NCBI RefSeq assembly: GCF_037975245.1
Contig: NC_092569.1
Coordinates: forward strand, 20,639,001 to 20,703,000
Length of the DNA stretch: 64,000 bases
Direction: 5' to 3'
DNA from: Apostichopus japonicus
Lineage: Eukaryota; Echinodermata; Holothuroidea; Aspidochirotida; Stichopodidae
Numbering within the stretch: the stretch's first letter is position 1; each line of letters starts with the position of its first letter. Below are positions 9,990 through 23,073 of the stretch, one piece after another. The notes beneath the pieces are model-generated. The model was not told where the DNA came from and did no database searches. It saw only the letters and a program-made list of their open reading frames with translations. The position numbers and the translations under genes are program-made.

Positions 9990-12900
9990 TTATATATCTG
10001 CTCTCAACAATACACATCGTGCTGAATAATTATCTATTATTATCATCATCGTCTAGGTGTTCATGTCTGTATAAGTTATCTGTGACACTAAATATCCATT
10101 ATGTATACACTACTCAACGTCGAGTCAGTTAGTCCATGGGCAACAATAAAAACGAACGGAACAGTTCAACCAGAGGGATTTACTAAGGATGTCATACATG
10201 GAGTACATGCTGAGCGTTAATATAGAATCACGCCATACGTCATTAATACATAATAAAGTTCTTCAGTATGGAATAGTGTAGTATCAGCATGCTAGAGGTT
10301 TATTCCAACCTACTATCACGTTCAAGTACTCTCTATTCTCTGTTCAAACTGGTATAATGGCTCAACTTTGTTGATTGCAATGTCAAATGATTGGTTGATT
10401 AACACATTAGTAATAATAACATTCATAATTAACCGTGGTTAAGAATGGTTACTTAGTCAATGGATGGCTAAATCATGAACACACACTTGCAATATTCATT
10501 TCAAGTTTGGTGTTGTAGAAAGAAAAAAAAATAGCGATATAGTTTTCTAAAAACGCATCGCTTCTGCACAATTTAGTGTAGACTAAAAACTGATCCAATT
10601 AAGGAAAGATGACATCACGGATAATATTCCCCATCTTAATTTGTCCATACAATATCACGTACATGATTATTAACACAACCTTGCCTTGACACCGTATCAA
10701 AGGGCTAATGTATAGTGTATAGAAATGGCTTAAAATGTGTCTTACTTACTTCTGAAAACTTCTAAACATTTCTTCTGACAAAGTTCCCTGACCCCTTACA
10801 CGGGAGTCGGCTTGAACGACCCTATAGCGCTCAATACACACTCTTTTATAACATCCTTGAATTGCCTCTTGATATATAGACATTTATTGCTTAGCATTTG
10901 ATATGTTGTATATTTTACTTAAGGAAACGTTGTGGTCTTTAATTGTTTTAGTGGTTAAAGGTAAATGACGAAAACATGGTGAATACCTGAAATTAGAGAG
11001 TGTTGGAACTTCCACATGTCTCAAAGATTTATCTAGATTAAATAACACTGGTCTATGTATGGTATAATTATAAGTGACGGTTTTCATACGTTGATACCGC
11101 TATCTTGTGTTTTGTAATTGTAGCCTAGTAATAATGTAGCCTTCGGAATAAAAAAATCAAACACAATATGACTATGTTGATTATGCCAGTTTTACATATT
11201 CACGTATTTCAAAGAAAGTTAAACATATCGGTTAAGCCTTCATTGTGTGTATCTACCGAGAGTGTGAGAGAGTAACTTGTTTTTGGAACAACGTAGGGTT
11301 CACTTCTCCACGGTAGGTTCTAAGTACGTTAAGAGTGAAGTAGTTAATATGTTAAGCAAATATAATACATATAAAAAAATGTTATTGGAATTTCTAAGAC
11401 AAATTTATTCTCTGCATGTATGAACACTACGATTACACATTTAAATTATACTTTTGAGATGATTCTGATATTGTAAATATTAACCTCTTTTCTCATATGT
11501 GTAACGACCGTAACCATTTCATGATGTTGTGGTTCCTTGGTATTGAATATTTACAAAACTGTTTCACGTAAAATGTAACTGCGGAAATGAATATTGACTC
11601 TCGAATTGATGCGTCTATGCGAAATAATATATGTATTGAAGTATCTTGCAAACTTTCCCTATTGTTTGGATGTTCTTTTTGTACAATTTGGTCATTTTAA
11701 GTCTTTCGTCTAAGCAACTACCTGTACGAAACATTGTCAAAATATTTATATTACAAAAGCGGTCAAACTATTACCGGAAAAATATCATAGTTTGCTAAAT
11801 AATCAGGATAGATGGGAGCCATGGTAGAGCATGAGACACATGTTCCTTCAGGTTTGTTGAAACGAAAATCATGTAGCCTCATTCGATAAATAAATTAATT
11901 ACATTTTTGGTAATGAATACTGTCCTTGTAGTATTTCAAACGTAAAGAACTTTAAGAAGAAATCAATGTTGTAATTTGCGGTATAGAATATAAGAGCGTC
12001 CATGTTATGAGAACGTGTTGAGATAATTTTGCAGTTTGCTTCTTCAAATCTGCAATTGAATGTGAGACGCCCCCCCCCCCCCCCCCGCTGCACGATTGAA
12101 CCCTGTACCAACGAATAATTCAATGACATTGATCGTTACAAGTACCATCTGAGTCAAGTCAAGTTTTTGTTATTCGTTAACTATTATGAATGAATAAAAT
12201 ATTAAACATGTTACTGTAGATTTCGAGCGGCCTTCTTCATCATAAATAGTCCAGTCCACTCTAAAAAAAAGTCATTCTTAGAATAAAATAAACACAAGAA
12301 TTATTTGTACTGGTTCCTCCTCTTCTGTAGACTTACTCTCTTTCAAATTGTCGATCAGCAGATCAGGTCAAGTAATTAGACGAAACAGTTTAACATTGTT
12401 ATCCCAACCAAACCCGTTCGATCCACCCACACCCTACGCCCCTCCCCCTCCCACACCAAACCAACACCCCCACCCCAACGCCTCCTTCTTAACATCAAAC
12501 ACAGTATGATCAGGCGTTGATACCCTCAGATGATGAAACAATTTGCAGTATCTCCGAGTGTATACGTTATGAGAATGCAAATAACAAACCGGCAAACTAT
12601 TCCTACAGATGTACAGAGCATTTATCAATGAGATTGATACATATTTGCATTATATAGAAGTACCATTTGACCTCGCACACTTTCTTCTCAGTCATCAAGT
12701 TAACCACATCTGTTGATAGGTTTTGAAATATCCATAATACCTGTGACGATTCTACCACCCCCAGATAGGTGTCAATAAAACAATGGAGTAGCCCACAAAT
12801 AAATTACTGGTGACAGACCATCACCTTTTTCTATAAGGCTTTTCCTTCTGTATACTAGTAGATATATTATTTGGTAACAGGCAGTGCGGACAAACGTGCA

Positions 12901-13844
12901 TGTGCCTACGTTTCCTACATTCTTGACTATATTACCCGAATTTCCAGCGTTGAAATTTATAAATTAACTTCTTTGCACCATCGGACAACGTATAATCATT
13001 ATCATTGTTAATTTTGTTCTAAGCAATCGAATATTTTGTTAATTCGTTAAATATTTAATCGTCAAAGGTATTCGACGGTATTCGAAAAGATGTTTTTGAA
13101 AAGGTTCTTAAAATATATTGAATGTAATAATGATATAAAATATAGAAATATTATGATCAAAAAGCAGAAAACAACGGTACATGATAAACATTTATGACTA
13201 ATCATGTCATCCTGTGACATCTAGTTTGGACATTTATTGAATTTAAATCAAATGGACTTGATGAATGGAAAAAAGTGTGTCACTGACTAAGTTTTAGAAA
13301 CATCTCGAACACTAGTGATATCGTAATAGGAATACAAATAAAATGAACCAAGTGTCCACATCATTCTAGTTGCTAAAATAGGGTATTTGGTATTTGGTAT
13401 GTACGGGGTAAAACAGTTTTTAGCACACGCAAAGTTAACAAAATAATGTTTTTACGCTTTCTCAATATGCATGGGAATAACGAAATTGGCATTGATCTTC
13501 TAAATAAATCCTCGCCTTTCCATTGTTAACTGACTTAATTCATTTTACGTTGGCTAAGGCTACATGTTTGTTCCAAGTTGATTCTTTGGTTTTGAGTGAG
13601 TTGACCGGTATAGTGAACAGTCATTAGCATAGTATAGGAATCTTCAATGGATGGTTTAAGCACTTGATTACCAATTAGTGTCCGTAATCGGGAATTACCC
13701 TAGTAAACATGTGTGTGTGTGTGTGTGTTTAGCATTGATTAATAAATGTCGATAATCTAATCAGTACAAGATCAAATGAAAAAACACTATATGTTTTGAT
13801 CAAATTTACCAACGTTCTCAAACTGGCTTACTCCTAAATTCCCA
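9990..13844. other. Intergenic spacer between convergent A and C
   Basis: No coding exon recognised. Nearly all of it recurs at 35055-39956. It contains a poly-C run at 12070-12086, a C-rich stretch at 12420-12485 and a (GT)9 repeat at 13711-13728. Short ORFs here are not conserved in frame between the two copies. Confidence 0.6.
12070..12086 (+). repeat. Poly-C tract
   Basis: Seventeen consecutive C. The paralogous site at 37138-37156 is a similar C run interrupted by a single G. Confidence 0.9.
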
Positions 13845-14090
13845 TTACAGTAACGGTCTAAGTTTCATTTGCGTGGTCTTCATGTCACATTCGTGTTGTG
13901 CCTGGCTTCTATCTCCTAGGCAAATTTCAGTATCCCAGCCACCGGTATATATACCGTTCAGACTCGATGCATAACAGTTACGGTGCCACCACGCACCTGC
14001 ATGTCGAACGGCACAGTTGTTTCCGTGTTCTCTATCCTGTGTTGTAAACGGTTGTCCATTGTGGAAATCCAGGTAATCGTATGTTTTTTC
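13845..14090 (-). pseudogene. Pseudogene C last fibrinogen exon, one-base insertion at the acceptor
   Basis: In the original frame it reads Y-D-Y-L-D-F-H-N-G-Q, NNCAVRHAGAWWHRNCY, LNGIYTGGWD and MKLRPLL with TAA at 13845-13847. The junction with the preceding phase-1 exon is out of frame by one base. A base-calling error in the short homopolymer is possible, but the separate EGF-exon lesion still argues for a pseudogene. Confidence 0.8.
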
Positions 14091-14311
14091 CTAAAAGCAA
14101 ATCAAGAGGAAATGTACAAAAACAAAAATCCGACTTACATAATTTTATATTTCAAAGTCGTGTCTACAGTTTTGATAGCATAGAAGAAAATACGTAGAGA
14201 ATGCATGGAATAAAATAAAACAAATCGATGCCAAATGTAGGACTATTCGGAAATGTGAAAAAACATAAATATAGGCTGCTTTGAAATTAGACATAAAGGA
14301 AAGTGCTTTAC

Positions 14312-14579
14312 CGAAGCTCCCCGAGTAGTCTCCAAGATCCTCTAGCACGTAGTTGTCTGATTCAGGGCTAATGGGAAAAGAGTTCCATTGAAGATATATA
14401 TTTGCATCTAAGGGACTGAACAGTAAGTCGATCCTCAGCTCGTGTGTTCGCTGTTTTGATATGTAGTGAACCATTTCGTTTCCAAGCCAGAATTCACCTT
14501 CCAAACTTCCAAAGCCGTCTTTATAGTCTATCCAATCACGCCGGAAGTCAACGGATCCGTTAAAACGATGCTGAAAGAA
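14312..14579 (-). pseudogene. Pseudogene C fibrinogen central exon (frame intact)
   Basis: 268 nt, the same length as in A, B and D. It reads FFQHRFNGSVDFRRDW, GEFWLGNEMVHYIS and YLQWNSFPISPESDNY, ending DYSGSF. The exon itself is open but sits between two broken exons. Confidence 0.85.
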
Positions 14580-15585
14580 CTACATTAATATAATCCTACT
14601 TTGTTGGTTTGGAGCCTTTTAATAACCAGTAACATATTTGCAGTGATAAGAAGCAGTTAGTTGGTAGTTTTCCTCCATACAAATATATAATCATGGCCGA
14701 GTTAAGTCTTCAATAAGAAGGAATTGAATAGTTCATAAAGTTATTTAAGTATATTTCTGCAGGCAGTGAGCATTTCTAGGAATAAAATGCAATGAAATAA
14801 GCTGTTTTGTTTTTGTAAACCAGGAAAATGTTGCTTCAACAATCTGTTTAAGGCAGCGACATGTTAGACCCCAACCATAAGGACTATTTGAACTGAAAAT
14901 CAAATGAAATACAGCTACTTAAATTATCGCCATATATTATACTTTAACACCCACCAACTCATACACACCCCTCTTATTACAATCATATTATTGAACACGT
15001 TTTGATCAAGAAAGCTTATAAAGAGGACACAAACACCAATCGTTATCTTTGACTCATTATACGAAGATCATTGTGAAGAACACCTCCCCCAAACTGCTAA
15101 GATAACTCTGTTTCGTTAAATATCTTAGTTTACAAGTCGTGTCTGGTGTAGCTTTCATTACTTTTGTACTAGTGCTGTCGTAGCATCACTGCGATCCGTA
15201 ACTTCTACCTAAAACCTTTGTTATTTTTTTTCTCATATTTTCAAATAGAATGCCAACCTTCATTGACTCTGATGCCATCATTAGGTCATGTCCAGAATTT
15301 CAATATTTCAGATTCGTCGTTCAGATGCAGCTTATTTTCCATTAAATATATTTACCTTTAAGTAAATACAGACATCAACAGTTGAAGGACTTGTGGCTTG
15401 ATGTTGTCGTATTTAGACTTGACGATGTGTTCAACTTAATGTGTGAAGCACAGCAAACTCTGTTGTATCTCCCAAGTGCAATAAGAGTTTCATTACCTGT
15501 GTTAGATAAGTTGTTTTTGACACTAATCTCAATAACAAATACCAATATTGGTGGTTGGGTTTATGTCTTCTTAAGCGAAACTCAC

Positions 15586-15857
15586 TATCCAACCATCCTG
15601 GCAGTAGACATCGAATGGATTGCTTGGTCAAGTAAGAGGTTAAATTTTCGTCAGTGGTCGTAAACATCTTGGCAGTCTCGCACATGCGCACACGTCACAC
15701 CGTCTCCACAGAAGGTTTCATTGCAAGAACAATAGTGGTCGTCATCTTTTTGCACACAGGTTGCATCAACACTACAGGAGTACGAGCTGCACGTTAGGAC
15801 GTTATTATTACAAGAACAAGTTTCTGTACAGCCTGCATTTACCTTTGATGTACCATC
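15586..15857 (-). pseudogene. Pseudogene C EGF/fibrinogen-start exon, frameshifted
   Basis: TETCSCNNNVLTC and CSVDATCVQKDDDHYCSC, then GDGVTCAHVRDCQD, match locus D. Small deletions after VYDH give a stop and lose the frame. The remnant of the Y-C-Q-D-G-W end is readable in another frame. Confidence 0.85.
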
Positions 15858-16227
15858 CTGACATGTATAAGTGTATATACACGCATGAATCATTAGTTGG
15901 TTCATTACTAAACCACTATATTTATATATTATTATGTCGGTCAAATCGCAGTGACCTAGTACGACTCAGCAGAGAGACATTGTGGATGCAACGCCTTCGC
16001 ACCATTCAATCTCATGGGCCCAAAATTTAGGAAGGACATGACTAACCTTTCTTCTTCTCCCCCCCCCCCCTATCTCCCATTGTTCTCCCTCTGTTACCAT
16101 TCTCCTCTTAACTCTCTTGCACTTTTTTCTCTACACTTTCCTATTTTTGTCCTTCTGCAGTTTATTCACTATCCTCTTCACTTAATTTTATATTTGTCTC
16201 TCTACAGTTTATCTCCTACCTCTCCTC

Positions 16228-16275
16228 TTCCCCCTGTTGGTGTCCTAACCACTCGACCACAGTATTCTACTGGTG
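16228..16275 (-). mobile_element. tRNA-SINE-like head fragment at the duplication breakpoint
   Basis: Minus-strand reading gives 'gtggtcgagtggttagg', an A-box-like tRNA motif, exactly where copy C stops matching copy D. Too short to define an element boundary. Confidence 0.4.
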
Positions 16276-16344
16276 TGTGAATGCGTATAAATTGGCCTTT
16301 AATAACTGTCATTTTGGGCGTATTACGCAAGTGTAATGATTGTA

Positions 16345-16407
16345 CAGAGTGCACCCTGGTGCTTTGAATCTGACAAAAAAGATTCAAAGCACCAGGGGTG
16401 CACTCTG
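16345..16407. repeat. Near-perfect inverted repeat (hairpin), arms about 27 bp
   Basis: Left arm 16345-16371 and right arm 16380-16407 are reverse complements apart from one extra C/G, with an 8-base A-rich loop. The right arm runs straight into the tRNA-like SINE head, so this may be a fold-back formed when two SINE copies inserted head to head. Confidence 0.85.
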
Positions 16408-16540
16408 TGGTCGAGTGGTACGGACTTCAGTTCGTGACACAAGATCCGGGGTTCGATTCCTACCTTCGTCTGATGAGTCCCAAAAGGAGGAAACCGGTCG
16501 TTTTTTTTTTTACCGCTACAATTTTTAATTGTAACGTTAG
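16401..16540 (+). mobile_element. tRNA-derived SINE
   Basis: A-box-like tggtcgagtgg (16408-16418) and B-box ggttcgattcc (16450-16460) at tRNA spacing. A body with 'ctgatgagtccc' follows, then a T run at 16501-16512. Intergenic copies of this kind are Pol III retroposons, not functional tRNAs; the acceptor stem does not close. Confidence 0.7.
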
Positions 16541-16599
16541 CCCTACTATGCACTGTATAAGCTAGGGGCTAACTGCTAAAGCATACCCGTATGCTTCAT

Positions 16600-19500
16600 T
16601 GCGTTGGTGCATTCAACCCAATAACAGTTTCAGCTAAGATCATGTGTAGTATCTGTTCCCTCTCGATGCAAGTGGACTGGGGTTGAGATCGGATCAGTCG
16701 TTCGGTAGTTTAGTTTTCGTTCCCAGGTTCTTTCCTTCGTGACTTTTTTCTTAAAAAGTACCGTTAACATGTTAACGTCTAACCAGCAAGTCAGCAACTT
16801 CAGGTAAGGTCCATGAGATTAGTCATTAAAATTGGTGATATTGTTAAAACCATAACTGAGCCTGTTCAGGCAACGTTGTTGCATACAGCTTTACGTTATT
16901 TGTTCATTCCCATATTCCAATACTATAGACTAGCTTCTAGCCTAAAACTTACTAGGCCTACTTTCGGCTATAGCCTAGGGCCATATGCCAAGGCCTAACA
17001 CTATTTTAGCATTGTGTCTAGGGTAAACTGGTCTGTAGTTAGAGCTACAAATTAAAACCAACTCCCCAAGAAATTAGATTTCACAAGTAGGTCAGCTTAA
17101 CTTCTTAGCCTACTGTACATGTATCATATATGGCGTTAGATTTTCCTGGACAATAATGTTACATCTTCCCTAGCTAGATGCCTAGATTATTAGATACTGA
17201 AGTCACCATGCAAATGTAACTTACAAGTAGCCTGTATTGAGTAAGACATGCTTTAATGACAAAAACTTTTCAAAAGTTCCTGGAAATCTTTACTCTCCAA
17301 ATTGTTCTCAGACATTCTAAACACCGCTGTACTTTAAGATGTCTGAATATCCCAGTAAGGGTATCAATAAAAACAGTTAAAGGATATAATATCTGAAAAT
17401 CTAGCATAAAATTTGGGCCAATAAAGAATACCTTTAATCTAAGTCTCTAGATGCATTGTGTTTCTTTTGTGTCTTATTCATAACTTGCCAAAATTTGTAC
17501 AAAATAACAATGCACTGCTTCCCAAAGAGTTATGGAGTCAATACAGTTCCATAATGTAACTGTTACAAAAACAGAGTGCAACTAATTAAAAGGTTGTCCT
17601 CCAAAACTCTACGTAGCACAAACATTTGATAAGCCTTCCATCCCATCCCCAGCATATAAGCCATTGTGGTGAGTCTTTTAGATCCATAAGTAATGCCAAG
17701 TTGACTTATGTTGCAATATCCAGTGTTAAAGATGTGAGCTCTGTATTGGCCCCAAATATGTTGGAGAGACGTGTATATATCAAATAAAAATTGAAATAAT
17801 GCACATCTACGCTCTGACCATTTTGTATTTATTTGATTGGCACTGTTTATATTTTCTCAGACCAATTTGACGATCAATGTTCTCAGTATGAATGACAACA
17901 ACCCACTATTCAAGGGAATAACACCGCACGATGTAGCTGCCATGCAGTGAAACGTCAATGTTGGAACGGTAGCAATCATAGCGAGAGCACTGATGCCGTT
18001 TGGAACAGATCGATGTGGTGACCTACTGCATCATCGACAGCAAAATGGAAGATATTTTCTGAATTAACCCAAAGTAACTTTCCTTTTCTGTAGGTTTGGC
18101 ATCGAATAACGTTGATACCATGGGACTCTATCATCTCAAATACGAGTAACATCTGTAGTAATGTATTAAAAATGCATGGAATGAAGAAAGAAACAACCAG
18201 AAGGGATTGAAACTTTGTGTATGACCTTGTGAATGTGGTGGTATATTTTCCTTTATCTCCATAGTATTTAACTACACTAGAGCTATATCCACTCACTGGT
18301 TTTCACTCTCAAAGGTTTGATTGATCAATGCAGGACACCAAATTGCTAAATTCTGAAGAGAATTTTTGATTCCCACCAGCTTAGAGCCATCTATAAATTT
18401 ACATATTTAAATTTTGAGATATTGACAATTTGTTAAACTTTAATGACTTGCAACTATAAATAGTGCTCGTTATGGTATAAGGGAGTTCTATCAGCTTCAA
18501 TGAATACACGACTGCATAAATAAAATGTTATACACAAGGCAAGATGAATCAAGAATTACTGGGCCCAAAATGAGATGGGTAAACGAATTGGAATTGTGAC
18601 AGTGAACATAGTATATATATGAAAAGTTGTGAGATGATTAAAACAGTGGCTGATTAACAGTAGATTTAGTTTTGTAAAGCAGCCCATTGTTTCTTCATTT
18701 GTAGAGTGTGAGGTCGTTTTATGGCCGTGGTAGGTCTATTCTGTAAGCACAAACTTTCCAAGCTATAGCGTGCTATAATTGGGACCAAATCAGCATATTT
18801 TTAAGAGAAAGCCTTTCTTTTTGTACCAACAGATGGATTGATCCACAGGCTGATACAGCAAAGGATATGCTCTACATATAAATGCCAGACGTTTTAATCG
18901 CAAAGTAGATTCACACGTCTTGTGTATATCCTCTGTGACACAGCACATATTTTCAATGGAGTTAGGAAGTTGCTGGGAATAGTTGTTGGATTGGTACAGT
19001 ATTACAGTATGTGCTTCACATAAATGCAGAGCGGTAACAGAAAGCAACTAGTACCAGGATATGTTAAACAGTTACACCATAGAAAAGAAGGACGAAATTA
19101 CTATAAGCTTCAAGCAGACAGAACCAAGAGAATGCAGACCAGTCTTCATGGGAAGTATCCTATAAATATAACTGTATACATGGTCTCATTCTTTTGCAAT
19201 GTACTTCTTACAATGTTTTAGTTCGGTCACATTGTGGCACCACATGTTTTTGTAAGTATTAGGAAACATTTGCAGCTGTTTGTCAAGAACATGGAACTTG
19301 TTATACAAATGAAGTCGTCCTTATGCAAAACTGGCCAAAGTGTTGAGGTTACTGGATATCTTGCTGCCCTACCTTTAACTGTTCTTAAATGCATTTCTCA
19401 TGTTTCAAGATGCTTTAAATTTTTATTACAAGCGAGAACAGAAATCCATAGTACAGTAATTTTCAACAACCACCACAAAGATACTTGTGCAGGACTGGGG

Positions 19501-21230
19501 ACATTTGTTAAGCATATTACTACTATAAAATCTTTCAAACTTATATACCTCAAAATCTCCAGGGGAATGCTGCATTGTTTCTGAACCGCAGTTGCACAAA
19601 TCTACAAGTATGTTTCAGGGGCTATGCTATGGGAAAAGTTTACGATATTAGGCCTGACTTAATTACTGCAAGTTTGGGGTCTTTTATTACACCAAGAACC
19701 AGTTTACTTTTTAAACATAATTAAATTATTTTCCTCAAAAAAAGGGGAGTGAATACAGCAAAGGCACATGCAACTAGCACCAATATCATGGAAACCTTCT
19801 AGTGCAGCCCAATGAAACATACTGTAAAGCTACCAAATTTGCAATTATAGGTCTGAAATTGTGCAATCCAGGGGTATTGTTTATAATTTTGTCCCTCCAA
19901 GCATGGAAACTGGAAACTTATGACATTGAGGTAATTTGCATTGGTTACGGTATTAAATCCAGCCTATGCTGGTAAGATAAATACTTGAGGTATAAGATGT
20001 TTCTTATGTATGAGAGAGTTCAGTAAATTTTGGTTATGAAGTAGTGCATGTATCCTGGCTTATGTGAAATAAATCTTGTGGGAAATATAAACAGGGATTG
20101 AAGATGCAATAATTTGCTTGAATATGATTGTTCATTTTTTATTGCGTCTCGTCTTTTAATATCATGCTAAGCTCCATATCTGTATGTGTTTAGTAAAAAG
20201 CCACATTTCTGGGGAAAAGTTTAATAAAACAAACCATCAAAAATTTGAGATGAAATTTAAGCAATCATATTCACTGTCCATATCTCTGTTTATGTTTTTG
20301 GTCAGCTATACACCATACTGTACATTAGGGTAATTCCAGAAGGGGACACTTTCTGTTGCATTCCTGATCATCTCCAAATGTCTCCTTTAAAAAGAAAAAT
20401 TGTTGCTCCTGCACATGCTTTTATACTTACTAAAATTATGTTCTGGTGCAATTCATGTAATATTCACTGTTAGTTTCAGTTTAAAAATGCCAGTATACCA
20501 TTAGTTCCTGAACCATATTATGTTTGCATTAAAAGTCTGGCTTGGAATGTATAGTATTTGTCAAAAACATTAAAGGGGCGGAGGCTGCTTATCACCATTC
20601 CCTGAACAGGCTATACCCAATATGTTAACTGTACTGTTTCCATATCAAAACGTCTGGGGAACTTGCCGCACTGCTGACAATGTTCAAATATTTCCATGGT
20701 TCTAACAGGGATGTTAGAGATGGACATACAACATTTGAGCTTTCTTTAAAGTTTGGCTCGTGCTGACATTGATACCGTTTTTGTTCCAATACTAATACCT
20801 AAATAGCACTTAAAACGAATTATGATACCAGACGGTACATGTACGTTGTCTGCTAGATTTACAAGAAAATGCACTGTAATACGGTTATCAGTCGTCAGAA
20901 CGTATATGCAAATTACAAATTTAGACGCGAGGTGCCACACTAATCTCATACAGTCTGTTTCTAATGTCATAACAGGAGTGACTTTCCATATGTTATTGAT
21001 ATGAAATTGCATAAATTATTGGAATCTTCAATGAAAACTATGTATTGGTAGTCTTGTTTGTGTGGAGATTGGGTTGTGTAAGTGTTACACAAAAATGAAG
21101 ATTTGCTTTCGTTATTCTTGTGGAAGGCCGCTTTCACTTTGATATCTGATAAACCCGTGGTACATGGTGCCGAAGCACAAATCTTCAAAGTACTGTCCAA
21201 CTTCCAATTGTTTTAAGCTACTATGTGTCT
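16600..21230. other. Unique/intergenic stretch between the duplicated blocks
   Basis: No recognisable gene. The 16900-17000 part is rich in 'tagcctaggcc' motifs, also seen near 48100-48500. ORFs up to 116 codons (for example 19234-19584 on plus and 17976-18296 on minus) show no known motif and no paralogue support here. Minus-strand ORF pieces at 20746-21200 resemble the mobile-element coding fragments further right. Confidence 0.5.
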
Positions 21231-23073
21231 GTAAAATCAGGTTCGTTCCAGCAACACCGGGTCTAGACTTTTAATGCATTTTTGGGTAGTTTAATGCATC
21301 ACAAACATTATATCAAAAGTTCTCCAAAAAATTTCCTGCAGTATTTTTGTAACGCACCCTTGAAATTGGGTATGTTATGTAGACATTACGTGCTACGATG
21401 CTATGTATTAGGAACACATGTGCTAACTTTAGATTTGGTACAGTGGTGCATACATACCACTCTTTTCTTATATGTTTAATTACGACTGATATATTTTTTT
21501 TGTATAATAGTTGGGTCAGGGTTACAAGAATGGTGGAAGAGGATTCTGGTCTAAGGGTCAGTGAGGGTTGTTTTCAGGCATTACAAGTTGTGCCCTCCCC
21601 CCACTCCATTTTCGCCAAAATGGTAAAAAATCACATTTTCAACTTTGAAATATGAAATACAATTTTTGCACATTATAACTTAAAGGTTTTAATTATAAAA
21701 ATGTACCACTTTTAATAAACTCAGATATAATACTTTGTTATAAATCAAATATTTTTAGATTTTCCCCCTATGTTATGAATGCATTTCGTCTGTGCATGTA
21801 TGCGTAAATATACACCTATAATGAAAAGTTCCTCTCCATAATTGTTACACTCCCCATCCAAACTGTTTTACACATGTGACCCCCTCCCCCTTTACTTTAC
21901 ATGTAGCTAAATCCCTTGTTACAGTGAGATGTGCCAATGCCCCAAGACCAGTGAGTTATTTCCTTTGTATAAATCAATATATAAGTTGGCACACTAAGAC
22001 ATCATGGCATATCGTAGATGTGAAATAAAGTTAGTCGGTATATATCCGTTACCTTAGTACTCTTTCTACAGTCTTCTGCAAAACTAGGTACTTTCTCCTT
22101 GTTACGGAAACGACATGTTTATAATTCGTATTCCTGCAAAAAGTGTTTCCAAGGGAGTTAACGTATAAAAGAAAAGATCGACAAGGTTTCGAATGATATT
22201 TTGAAAAATAATAGTTCTATATTCTACAAATAATATGAATAATAAAGGTGAATGGTACAAATAAGTGAATAACGAAGACAGTTAACTTAAGCCCCAGATA
22301 GAAAGAAATATTGTATCTATTAAGACTGGGTCGATACACTCAATGGTGTAGTAGAGCTGGGCCTTTGCGATGATTCAAGATACAGGTTCTTCATCAAAAG
22401 GCGCGGCGAGGAATTAATAAGTGATTAAAAGTTCATCCAAGGACAGTTGTACTAGTTATAACAGGATCCACTTCAATTCACTGCATGGAAGTCAGATATG
22501 GTATGGAAAAGGGAAAGTCCATTCCGTAGTAGAGGTAAAGATAATTAGATGAAATAAAAGTCACTAAAGACTTGAATATCCTTCAGTCAAAACTTGAACA
22601 GATGCACAAAACGTGTTAACAATATGAATAAAACAGGTAACGAAATGTTACGGCAAAACAATAAAGAACCGTGATATTGGAACAGGGTCAGGGGCGATGG
22701 TTCCCCAACAACAGTATATAAACCTCTGACTGGTTTCAGGACGCGGTATTTGCGTCATCGTCATCAGTAAATGTAGTTGTGTATATGCAAGAGGTAAAGC
22801 ATGCCCATAACACCCTCCTCCCCCCTCCCCTCTCAGCAAAAAAAGTGTGATTTGAAGAAAATGTGGATATTTATCATAAGGTGTCTGGTAGGTAGGGTAA
22901 TCTACGTAAAACTACTAATAGCTAAAATGAATATATGAATAAGATCATGTTTTCTGGTTCCTTTAAACTCTGGGGAACAACATAATGACAACATGACTTT
23001 GAAAAAGTTAACCCTCTTTACAAACTTCAAACTTGATTAAAATTTCAGACTAAGATATCAAGATTTAACACCA

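Larger units (their letters stand above)
13845..15857 (-). pseudogene. Pseudogene C: truncated EGF-fibrinogen gene (minus strand)
   Basis: Three exons remain: 15586-15857 (EGF), 14312-14579 and 13845-14090 (fibrinogen domain). The TIL, linker and signal exons are missing because the segment ends at a duplication breakpoint near 16240. The EGF exon is 272 nt against 291 in D, A, B and F. The missing bases create a TGA right after V-Y-D-H. The last exon gained one base at its acceptor (246 nt instead of 245), which throws the frame to an early TAG. Its calcium loop is also reduced from D-R-D-N-D to D-R-E-H-G. The true C terminus (QMKLRPLL) is kept, unlike in D. Confidence 0.85.
2655..16240. repeat. 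Segmental duplication, copy 1 (3' part of A plus pseudogene C)
   Basis: Sequence from about 2655 ('acatcagagaacccg') to about 16240 is collinear with 28885-42385, through exons, introns and the 4 kb between the convergent genes. Indels separate the copies: the 60-bp repeats, an extra linker cassette in A, a 1.1 kb insertion in B, and a ~295 bp deletion in D. The right breakpoint abuts SINE-like sequence. Confidence 0.85.

Noticed and set aside
17976-18296. 106-codon minus ORF as a gene
   Set aside because: No known motif and no second copy; left as unassigned intergenic sequence.
19234-19584. 116-codon plus ORF as a gene
   Set aside because: No recognisable motif, signal, splice context or paralogue; composition like the surrounding intergenic DNA.
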